A stretch of DNA of 64,000 nucleotides, from assembly GCF_963678635.1 (NCBI RefSeq), contig NC_087062.1, positions 13,190,670 to 13,254,669 of the forward strand. Direction: 5' to 3'. Positions within the stretch are counted from its first letter, which is position 1. Every line of letters starts with the position of its first letter. Below are positions 55,214 to 64,000 of the stretch, one piece after another. The position numbers were made by a program, and so were the translations under genes. Under the pieces are notes generated by a model. The model was not told the origin of the DNA and did no database searches. It saw only the letters and a program-made list of their open reading frames with translations. This stretch comes from Symsagittifera roscoffensis. Its lineage: Eukaryota; Xenacoelomorpha; Acoela; Convolutidae.

Positions 55214-55499
55214 AAGTACGTGACTACCGTAGGTATTTCTGTCTCAATACAGTGTCGCTCAACAGTGTCGCTCAACACCTTACTGCCGTATGCAATGGGA
55301 CGGAGATATGTTCTCCCATTCTAATCTTGCTCCAAAGTGTTTTCGACTCGTTCCGAAAATGAGGAGGACGTTGCGCTTTCTCTGTCACCCTATGCACCAT
55401 GATATTGTCAGTAGGTGAGCCTCCTACTGCTAGATTTTCAGACGAAACGTCGGACAATTCCGAAATTTCTTCTCAATCAAGAGTCACGGTTGAAATAGT
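55214..55499 (-). pseudogene. Gag fragment of element G, duplicate copy
   Basis: Exact-looking duplicate of 52,141-52,432; frame 55,457-55,272 gives the same 61 residues as 52,384-52,199. It was carried along in the 3.05-kb duplication and has no other gag sequence around it. Confidence 0.7.
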
Positions 55500-57672
55500 G
55501 AAATCTTGGCCTAAAACAGTTCTCCTGACTCCTCTGGATAGGCGTTTAGAGACCCTCCCGACCGGCAAAAAACAGGACCCTTCCGAATTGGGACCCCTTC
55601 CGAATTGGCAAAACAAGACCCCTCCGAATTGGGAACCCTCCTAATTGTCAAAAGGGTAATCCGAGACCCTTTAGCAAACGATCTTAGAGCTTTCTATTTA
55701 AAATTAACTGGCTGGAGAGGGTTCTTTCTGGCTTCAAACTCCTCCGAATGGAAGCTATGCTGCTTATTTAATATTTTCAGTTAACTAAGAGAGGTCTTTT
55801 AACAAGCTTATTTCCAATTTGACTGTTATTTTAAGGTCCCATAACCCCTCTTTTTTGTCGAGAACAACCTAAACATGCCTTATTCGACCCTTGCCACGGT
55901 TTGGTAGGGTTATATGGGCTTTCCAAAATAGTTTTACAAAACGTCAAGGGTCTACCTTCAAAAACCGGTTTGATGACTCCACTAAGTCAAACTCGTTAAG
56001 TTCGATTTCACCGGAGTTAGGAGGGTTGTTGGCAAATAGGTTTAAAAACCTGTCGATTCAATAGCGAATATTGTCCGAGCAACAATTTTAATTGACCTAA
56101 CTGAAAAATATTAAAAATTTTTCTTTATTATGGGGCGTTTCATTTTTTCAAAAATCACAAAAAATTGGATTTTGGCACCCAATTAATTCCAATCAAGTTC
56201 GAATTAATTTTGAATAGCTCCACTAGTTATATTAGTACAATGACAGTGTAACGCACTAGTTTCTCCCATTTCCAATCTCTTGACCTCTCTAATTCCGTGA
56301 CCCTTCCAGATTGAGCGCAAATTAGCATTACCGTGCTTAAATACTGAAACAACCCTGCAGTAGAGGCGCCCGAAAAGGGTCACAATTTTGTTTGTAACGA
56401 CCCTATTAGATATAAAGGCCTGTAACAACAATGTATCTAACAACAACAAAGGGGATGATCGAAAAACATCTCTTCTGGGGGTTGATTTTTACTGATTTTA
56501 AGTTTTTTTTACTGTTTTTGGATTTTTCGGTTTTTTAAATGTTTTTTGTTCTTTATTATGTACTATACTAGTTTTTGGTTGATTTCTTGAAAATATTTAA
56601 GTGTTTCTGTTCATACACCGCTCAGGGAAAGACGGGATGGCCAATCTCCCCATCCTTCACGATACGTGAGTTTTTGCTCCTAACTAGGTTAAGAAACTAA
56701 ATTCAAGAATCCGGAAGGCTTCTGCGTTCCTTCCGGCTCCTCGTTAAGGCCCTTACTTTGAGCTTCCGCTCGGCGCAGAGTGCTTCGTTCATGGGCCATA
56801 AAAACAGATTTGTAACATTCCTTCGCCCGAAACCTCATACCGACGGAAAATTCAGCTGGGTTATGAAACAACTGGCTAGTGTCTCAACACAGCTTCACCT
56901 GCTTTAACCGTCTCTAACAAAGCAAGTTCAATGTGTGGTCCATTAACATCGCGTCGACAAAGTCATTACTGTTAAGGCTACCAGCCAAATCGCAGAAATT
57001 AATTTAGTTATGTGCAAAATATTGAGCTCATGGCTGGGTCTCAGTATCCCCAGACCACGAGGTCACTCCTAAAAGCAGGGCTACTACTGACTATCATTTT
57101 TCTATTGTTTTTGTTCTGTTGATAAAAATCATTATAACTGTCGGAGACGGATCAACCCTTCCTTCAACTCCTAGCTTCTCATTTCCTGAAAAACGATGTT
57201 ACTTAACTCAATCCAGGACACTCCCGGAAGCTAAAAGTTGTTTAAAATTAGTTCCCAGTTTTTTCCTAAGACCCTTCCGGATTCGTGAGTTCCACCAAAC
57301 AAGATCCTTCTTCAGCTCGGGAAGGGCTGCAATCTTGTTTCTCGGCCTTCCCGGTTGATAAAATCAGCACACTAACGATTGTGTCAGCACAATCATCACT
57401 TTCAGGATAATCGTTCTTCTGGTTTTCGCGGTTTTTAAGTTGTCGCGAAAATTATAATTGTTACGTGTTCTTACAACCAAACGAATTTTTAAAATTTCAC
57501 ATCTCATAACACAATAATTTTTCCCATTTCATTCAATTCGATTATTAACAGCACCATTTGTCCAATTCGATGATTAAAAAATTGAAGCACCAAATCCTCC
57601 CGCCGAAATTTAACGAAAAAAGTTCGTTTTTATTCTGACATGCGTTTTAGTCCATTCTGGTCGAATGTCACA
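55500..57672 (-). mobile_element. LTR of element G, duplicate in the array
   Basis: Duplicate of 52,433-54,625, with the 25-bp loss in the mini-repeats. TGTGACATTCG start at 57,672; 81-codon frame at 56,449-56,204. Confidence 0.75.
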
Positions 57673-58975
57673 AGAAAATTTTTCTTTATTATGGGGCGTT
57701 TCAGTTTTTCAAAAATCACAAAAAATTGGATTTTGGCACCCAAGTAATTCCAACCAAGTCCGAATTAATTTTGAATAGTTCCACTAGTTATATTAGTACA
57801 ATAACAATGTAACGCATTAGTATCTCCCGTTTCAAATCTCTTGACCTCTCTAATTCCTTGACCCCTCCAGATTGAGCGCAAATTAGCATTACCGTGCTTA
57901 AATACTGAAACAACCCTGCAGTAGAGGCGCCCGAAAAGGGTCACAATTTTGTTTGTAACGACCCTATTAGATATAAAGGCCTGTAACAACAATGTATCTA
58001 ACAACAACAAAGGGGATGATCGAAAAACATCTCTTCTGGGAGTTGATTTTTACTGATTTTGAATTTTTTTACTGTTTTTGGTTTTTTCGGTTTTTTTTAT
58101 AATGTTTTTATGCTTTTTATTAGGTACTATACTAGTTTTTGGTTAGTTTCTTGAAAATATTTAAGTGTTTTTGTTCATATACCGCTCAGGGAAAGACGGG
58201 ATGACCGATCTCCCCATCCCTCACGATACGTGAGTTTTTGCTCCTAACTAGGTTAAGAAACTAAATTCAAGAATCCGGAAGGCTTCTGCGTTCCTTCCGG
58301 CTCCTCGTTAAGGCCCTTACTTTGAGCTTCCGCTCGACGCGGAGTGCTTCGTTAATGGGCCATAAAAACAGATTTGTAACATTCATTCGCCCGAAACCAC
58401 ATACCGACGGAAAATTCAGCTGGGTTATGAAACAACTGGCTAGTGTCTCGACACAGCTTCACGTGCTTTAACCGTCTCTAACAAAGCAAGTTCAATGTGT
58501 GGTCCATTAACATCGCGTCGACAAAGTCATTACTGTTAAAGCTACCAGCCACACCGCAGAAATTAATTTATTTATGTGCAAAATATTGAGCTCATGGCTG
58601 GGTCTCAGTATCCCCAGACCACGAGGTCACTCCTAAAAGCAGGGCTACTACTGACTATCATTTTTCTATTGTTTTTGTTCAGTTGATAAAAATCATCATA
58701 ACTGTCGGAGACGGATCAACCCTTTCTTCAACTCCTAGCTTCTTATTTTCTGAAAAACGATTTGAGTTGTCAGGAAAATTATAATTTTTACGTGTCATTT
58801 CACATGTCATACCACAATAATCTTTCCAATTTCGTTCAATTCGATGATTAACACCACCATTTGTCCAATTCGATGATTAATGAATTGAAACACCTGATCC
58901 TCCCGCCGAAATTTAACGAACAAAATTCGTTTTTATTCTGACATGCGTTTTAGTCCATTCTGATCGAAAGTCACA
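57673..58975 (-). mobile_element. LTR unit in the array, internally deleted
   Basis: 1.30 kb. 81-codon frame at 58,010-57,765; GAGACCCAGCC block at about 58.6 kb; about 0.26 kb of the terminal AT-rich block is missing compared with its neighbours. Confidence 0.75.
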
Positions 58976-60540
58976 AGAAAATTTTTCTTTATTATGGGGC
59001 GTTTCATTTTTTCAAAAATCACAAAAAATTGGATTTTGGCACCCAAGTAATTCCAACCAAGTCCGAATTAATTTTGAATATATCCACTAGTTATGTTAGT
59101 ACAATAACAATGTAACGCATTACTATCTCCCGTTTCAAATCTCTTGACCTCTCTAATTCCGTGATACCTCCAGATTGAGCGCAAATTAGCATTACCGTGC
59201 TTAAATACTGAAACAACCCTGCAGTAGAGGCGCCCGAAAAGGGTCACAATTTTGTTTGTAACGATCCTATTAGTTATAAAGGCCTGTAACAACAATGTAT
59301 CTAACAACAACAAAGAGGATGATTGAAAAAATCTCTTCTGAGGGTTGATTTTTACTGATTTTAAATTTTTTTTTTACTGTTTTTGGTTTTTTCGGTTTTT
59401 TTCAAAAGTTTTTTGTTCTTTATTATGTTTTATACTAGTTTTTGGTTAGTTTCTTGAAAATATTTAAGTGTTTTTGTTCATATACCGCTCAAAGAAGGAC
59501 GGGATGGCCAATCTCTCCATCCTTCACGATACGTGAGTTTTTGCTCCTAACTAGGTTAAGAAATTAAATTCAAGAATCCGGAAGGCTTCTGCGTTCCTTC
59601 CGGCTCCTCGTTAAGGCCCTTGCTTTGAGCTTCCGCTCGGCGCGGAGTGCTTCGTTAATGGGCCATAAAAACAGATTTGTAACACTCCTTCGCCCGAAAC
59701 CTCATACCGACGGAAAAGTCAGCTGGGTTATGAAACAACTGGCTAGTGTCTCAACACAGCTTCACGTGCTTTAACCGTCTCTAACAAAGCAAGTTCAATG
59801 TGTGGTCCATTAACATCGCGTCGACAAAGTCATTACTGTTAAGGCTACCAGCCAAATCGCAGAAATTAATTTAGTTATGTGCAAAATATTGAGCTCATGG
59901 CTGGGTCTCAGTATCCCCAGACCACGAGGTCACTCCTAAAAGCAGGGCTACTACTGACTATCATTTTTCTATTGTTTTTGTTCAGTTGATAAAAATCATC
60001 ATAACTGTCGGAGACGGATCAACCCTTTGTTCAAGTCCTAGCTTCTCATTTTCTGAAAAACGATGTTACTTAACTCAATCCAGGACACTCCCGGAAGCTA
60101 AAAGTTGTTTAAAATTAGTTCCCAGTTTTTTCCTAAGACCCTTCCGGATTCGTGAGTTCCACCAAACAAGATCCATCATCAGCTCCGGGAAGGGCTGCAA
60201 TCTTGACTCTCGGCCTTCCCGGTTGATAAAATCAGCACACTAACGATTGTGTTAGCACAATCATCACTTTCAGGATAATCGTTCTTCTGGTTTTCGCGGT
60301 TTTTAAGTTGTCGCGAAAATTATAATTGTTACGTGTCCTTACAACCAAACGAATTTTTAAAATTTCACATGTCATACCACATTAATCTTTCCCATTTCAT
60401 TCAATTCGATGATTAACACCACCATTTGTCCAATTCGATGATTAAAAAATTGAAGCACCAAATCCTCCCGCCGAAATTTAACGAACAAAATTCGTTTTTA
60501 TTCTGACATGCGTTTTAGTCCATTCTGGTCGAATGTCACA
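58976..60540 (-). mobile_element. LTR unit, distal end of the array
   Basis: 1.57 kb. 81-codon frame at 59,313-59,068. It ends sharply at 60,540 (GAATGTCACA), where all similarity to the array stops; on the minus strand this is the TGTGACATTCG start. It therefore looks like the true outer edge of the G elements here. Confidence 0.8.
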
Positions 60541-61769
60541 AAAAAATGATCACGATCATGAGAAAAATTAGCAAACACACTTGCGTGTGTTTATTCTCGA
60601 TCTCTCTTTGGTCTCGATCTCTCCTGCCAGCTTGGTCTAAAACTTCCATGGCAATCCCGCGATCATGTCCTCAATTTCACACTGGCTCAGATGTTTTCCT
60701 CTGGATGAGTTCTTTTTTTAGTGCTCGTCAATTTTAGTGGTCAGATGTTGAACAGTTTGGTCAACATAGGTTGAGTTACATCCACAAAATGAAAATTTTT
60801 GAACCCCTTTTGATTTTGGTTCTCGCAAAAAGGAAGACTTTGAGGATAATAGGAGGGTTTTCAGTTTTCTGGGGTTGACTTTGCGGATCTAGTCTTTCCA
60901 ATCATCCTATTAGATATTCCCGGATCTCCGCTACCACCGTCAGCGATTTTAATTCCAGGGCAGTATCTTGATGAAGCTCCAGTTACTCATTCACCAGTTC
61001 TGGCTCGTGCTTTCATTTCCTCTTTGATAAGAGGTACTTAATCACGGGAATGATAAAAATATCTGTTCGTCTCAGTTTTTGATGCTATTTTTTTGTGATC
61101 GAAGACTATTTTGTGTAAGTTTTTTTTATTAAACCTGATATTGCTGCAATTGGCGAAAAAGTTCGTGATTTATACTTTTTTATTCCATCCCAGTTAAATT
61201 TGAGATTAAAATCATTCACAAATTTAAAACAAACTTGAGAAAGATTTTGCAAACAATTCAACTTGAGAATGCGTTAAAGTTTTAAATTCAAAGAGACGTT
61301 TTTGCAGAGTTTTGTGCATTTTCAGGTTTTAAGTTTTGAAATTATAAGCTAAAATGTACAACAAAACATCATAGTTGTTATTACTAAAATTGAGTAACAC
61401 AATTTATGCAACCAGTTTTGAAACTTAGCCACAAATTGCTGAGAAACTATGATTTAATTTTTTGTTTTCACATCTTAAATTTGTTGCTAATTTCATGCTA
61501 TTATGGAGGTTATTTCAATTTATATTTTAAATTAAGTAAAAAGTTTTTGAATCGTAAAGTTTTTGAATTGTACTATAGCTTTATGTCAGCTCTCTGTTTC
61601 TAAACTCGACATTTGTCTTAATTGTCGGCCTCTCTTTTCTAATATGAAGCAACTCTAGAGTGAGTAACTTAACGCTGCAGGTGTCTGGTATTTATCTTCT
61701 AAATAAACTCGAATTAACACTATCTCTACCACACTGACTTATATGCTGTCCAACTGGAGTAATCATTTG
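60541..61769. other. AT-rich sequence outside the LTR array, no clear gene
   Basis: Apart from the short motif copy at 60,718-60,783 I see no feature. Short frames on both strands have no recognisable content. Confidence 0.5.
60718..60783 (-). pseudogene. Short coding motif, copy 1 (minus strand)
   Basis: Minus strand: GCNSTYVDQTVQHLTTKIDEH followed by a stop, written here from 60,783 down, with a coding-like run-in (FLREPKSKGVQKFSFC). It matches the motifs at 61,770-61,835 and 63,733-63,789 at the protein level. Confidence 0.5.
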
Positions 61770-61835
61770 TCAGTGTTTCTCAATTCTTGTGGTGAAATGT
61801 CTGACCGTTCGGTCAACAGAGATGGACTTGCACGC
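61770..61835 (-). pseudogene. Short coding motif, copy 2 (minus strand)
   Basis: Minus strand: ACKSISVDRTVRHFTTRIEK, then His and a stop. Substitutions against copy 1 are mostly conservative (Gln/Arg, His/Tyr, Lys/Arg, Leu/Phe), which suggests divergence as protein rather than as random repeat DNA. Confidence 0.5.
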
Positions 61836-62153
61836 AGAAATTTCTAGTCTGTACACTAATATTGATTTTAGTTTTCTGGAAAACGAGGACTAAAATGAGG
61901 GCATACAAGTTTTCTTTTTCCTCGTCGTGAGTATAATCTGCGCATTGGTGATATCGCGCACTTTTTTTTGCTACTGCGGAAAACAAGTGGAACAATTCCT
62001 TCGATCACAGTTTTCTTGCACTAAAAGGAGTCGCAACTTCTGTAATTTTTTATGGTATCTGTTTCTGCTGGTTTGTAATGCCATCCACATTCAACTTTGC
62101 TGTTTTTGTCAATATTAGCTAGTAAGTTTGATGTAACTCTCAAGGATCACCCT

Positions 62154-62390
62154 TCATTGTTCTCTATATTTCATCAGGTAACGGAAAAAATTATCAGCTT
62201 TCTGCGCTGACTTCATTTCCTTCCTTATCGCGAAGCAATTGTTACAGGACCAGACAGTTTCTCCTATGTTCTGATATTCGTCTTCTGATATATCAGCGCA
62301 ATTTACGTGATAACAGTTTCAACAGCCTTTACATTATTTACTTTTTGACCTGTTTGCGACCTTCTTATTGCACTGGGGACAAATTTCAAT
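62154..62390 (-). pseudogene. PHD-finger remnant (C4HC3), two in-frame stops
   Basis: Minus-strand reading from 62,390: CPQC, 12 further codons including one stop, CKGC, three codons plus a stop before YHVNC, then ADISEDEYQNIGETVW and SCNNC. Ligand spacing is C-x2-C, C-x2-C, H-x2-C and C-x2-C with a Trp two residues before the last pair, which is the PHD pattern. PHD fingers read histone tails, and they also occur in ORF1 proteins of some retrotransposons. After the finger a basic helix follows (FAIRKEMKSAQKADNFFRYL), then TGA at 62,156-62,154. The two stops make it a pseudogene. The parent element or gene is unknown. Confidence 0.65.
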
Positions 62391-62830
62391 ACTTTTTTTC
62401 GGCCATAAACAATTCAGGAATATCCCTCGTACACATTTGCTTAAGAATAAAGGCAACAGGTGCACTCCTTGCTAAATCATTTTTTTTCAGAACCTGCTAT
62501 GGTTCGTTGAACTTGAAACGGATTTAGCTAACTGTCATGTTCGACGGTCTCTTCATGGTGTTCCTGATGTTGGTTCATCTTGGTCACACAGTTTTCTAAG
62601 AGGTATGTCTATTGCTTCTTTCAGTAGTATTTTCCTTAAAAGTTCTTCATATCTAAAGAAGTCATTTTTTCATTGGGTTCAAGAATAATGCTCTTTAAGG
62701 TTTCCCTCGCTTCTAAGTTGGTTTCGATGTTTGCGCCCTAATATTTCTCAAAAAATGTTCAGCTTATAAAAGGAGCAACCAGGCAATGAGAGGACCGGTC
62801 TCTATGGGGTTTTCCCTTTATGCACCAGGG

Positions 62831-63265
62831 CTAATCGCAATACCTGGCTGGCGGGTTGACCCCAACCTCCGTTGTTTTTAACCCCGTGTAGAGATTCTTA
62901 ATTATTTCTTCTTTTCTCATAAGTATGTCTTCTTTTCTCATAACCAACAGTTCTGTTTTGATGTCTTTTTCCATTTTCATAACGATCGAATCATTTGATC
63001 CTTCTTTTTCCTAAACTGCTTTAAATCTAAAAATTTCTGATAGCATGTTTTGGTAGATACCCTTCCCCAAAATACAAAAACCAACGCTCATACCAAACAG
63101 CACCGCAACCAATCCATTGATCTTCAGATACTTTCGGGTTTTCTCAACAAGTCTGTCAGATGGAGTTTGTTTCGCCCTTTTAGCATAGATTTTTGCCGAT
63201 GCTTGGATCTCACAAAGGGCTTTCTTCTTGAATTTTGCAATTCTTAGAGCTCCGGAAGAAATATA
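62831..63265 (-). pseudogene. Minus-strand frame with a possible membrane segment and charged coil, one stop
   Basis: From about 63,265 down to TAG 62,833-62,831 the minus strand stays open except for TAG at 63,013-63,011. It reads a basic helix (IAKFKKKALCEIQASAKIYA), a hydrophobic stretch (INGLVAVLFGMSVGFCILGK), and a charged coiled-coil part (MKMEKDIKTELLVMRKEDIL). 145 codons with one stop in AT-rich DNA is more than expected by chance. It may belong to the same decayed gene or element as the PHD finger 0.4 kb downstream, or be separate. Not recognised. Confidence 0.4.
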
Positions 63266-63732
63266 TCAATATCAGCGGGTAAATGAGTCTCATTGGATTT
63301 ATCCCTGACCAGATGTTTCGGCCCTTATGGCAAAAGCCGCTGAACTCAATCTGATAATGCAACATCATCAAGAGCTTTTACCAATTAGTCACCTTGCTTC
63401 CCTAGATGTCGATATTGCATCTGAGATAGTTATTGTAGTTTCTTTTTATGGGTCTCTTTATTTTTTATGTTGTGTTTTTAACGGCCAAACTCCCCCCTCC
63501 TGAACTACTCTTGTTTTTGGCCATTCCCTCCTCCTGCAAGGTAATATTACTTGATCATCTACTGATAAAATATCCTTCAAGTCATGATGATTCACGATTC
63601 ACACAATACATGCAATGCTAAGTAATTTATTAGTGTTGCCTGCTTGCTCTACAAATGCTGATTTTAACTCAGGCCTGGCATCATCTGTACCACACTCCTG
63701 CAATAGCTGCCACACCGGGGGTCCCCTATACG

Positions 63733-63789
63733 GTGTTCGTTGACACTAGTTAAGTATTGGACTGTTTGGTCGATTTAGCTAGAGTTACA
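63733..63789 (-). pseudogene. Short coding motif, copy 3 (minus strand)
   Basis: Minus strand: CNSS, a stop, IDQTVQYLTSVNEHRI. Upstream (63.9-63.8 kb), in a shifted frame, is a coil-like stretch FEKFQREIETTWSNFFGLLE. It is the third copy of the motif seen at 60.7 and 61.8 kb. Confidence 0.5.
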
Positions 63790-64000
63790 TTCTTGTTGAT
63801 CTTTTTAGTAAACTGTCTGTTTTATCCTGGTGATTCTCAAGTAGTCCAAAAAAGTTTGACCAGGTAGTTTCAATTTCTCTTTGAAATTTTTCGAAACTAG
63901 AAAAAGAACGTTCAAGATATCAACGATGATCACTTTGTGAACATTTAATTTTCTTAAGCTGATGATGCGTGAAAATGCAAAGACGTTTGCGATTCAATAA

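Larger units (their letters stand above)
52141..58230. repeat. About 3.05-kb recent tandem duplication of gag fragment + LTR units
   Basis: Unit 1 is 52,141 to about 55,190 and unit 2 is 55,214 to about 58,230. The offset is 3,073 bp at the start and 3,047-3,048 bp later; the difference is one 25-bp loss in unit 2 near 55,640. The units look almost identical. At the joint (55,185-55,235) the 19-mer ACGTGACTACCGTAGGTAT stands twice, with CACGATAC between. Confidence 0.95.

Noticed and set aside
53156-59313. 81-codon minus-strand frame repeated five times (MLLLDTLLLQAF...)
   Set aside because: It lies inside LTR units and its conservation reflects the DNA repeat; the related stretches at 32.8, 43.3 and 45.2 kb do not keep the frame.
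62790-62880. GC-rich stretch with CCTGGCTGGCGGGTTGACCC as an RNA gene
   Set aside because: It stands out from AT-rich flanks, but I could not fold it into a known RNA or match it to a family; part is read through by the 145-codon frame.
1-64000. tRNA, rRNA or intact host protein gene
   Set aside because: None could be supported on either strand; no cloverleaf or conserved rRNA stretch was seen.

Overview
The window looks like repeat-rich, probably heterochromatic, eukaryotic DNA. I found no intact host gene, no tRNA or rRNA gene and no prokaryotic feature. Nearly everything with coding character is decayed LTR-retrotransposon sequence: gag, aspartic protease, reverse transcriptase, RNase H and DDE integrase of Ty3/gypsy type, plus long accessory reading frames. 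The elements resemble those of invertebrate genomes, and a nematode is only my guess; the sequence does not settle the species.

Layout. (1) 1-12.6 kb, plus strand: the 3' part of a very large element, called G here. In order it has an unknown acidic C-terminus, a macro-domain remnant, a protein with a coiled coil and an SGNH-hydrolase domain, a second SGNH-like domain, about 6 kb of unrecognised coding sequence, a Cys/Lys-rich C-terminus, a 3' UTR with a 123-bp-arm hairpin, and the start of an LTR. (2) 12.6-14.9 kb: no gene seen. (3) 14.9-27.1 kb, plus strand: a smaller gypsy element, called D, with gag, protease, RT and integrase. Its first 3.8 kb is tandemly duplicated, and a 21-bp-period minisatellite precedes each gag. 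(4) 26.3-31.2 kb: a 2,476-bp tandem duplication. Each unit fuses D integrase head-on to an inverted gag N-terminus of G type. (5) 31.5-52.4 kb, minus strand: two head-to-tail copies (B and C) of a deleted G element, joined through LTR sequence. In both, RNase H is fused directly to the SGNH C-terminus. (6) 52.1-60.54 kb: a tandem array of G-type LTR pieces, including a recent 3.05-kb duplication. (7) 60.5-64 kb: AT-rich sequence with a decayed minus-strand coding remnant that includes a PHD finger, and three copies of a short protein motif.

The most interesting system is element G. Because copies A, B and C share the same order of accessory regions, and B and C physically join gypsy RNase H to the SGNH gene, the accessory block probably belongs to one giant Ty3/gypsy-like retroelement. 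It would add ADP-ribose-binding (macro) and esterase-like (SGNH, twice) modules and a large protein of unknown function to ordinary gag-pol. All copies here are broken by stops, frameshifts and deletions, so nothing is likely to be functional except perhaps the short uninterrupted integrase fragment at 28.7 kb. The window is also a good record of tandem duplication: at least five separate duplications from 0.7 to 12 kb.
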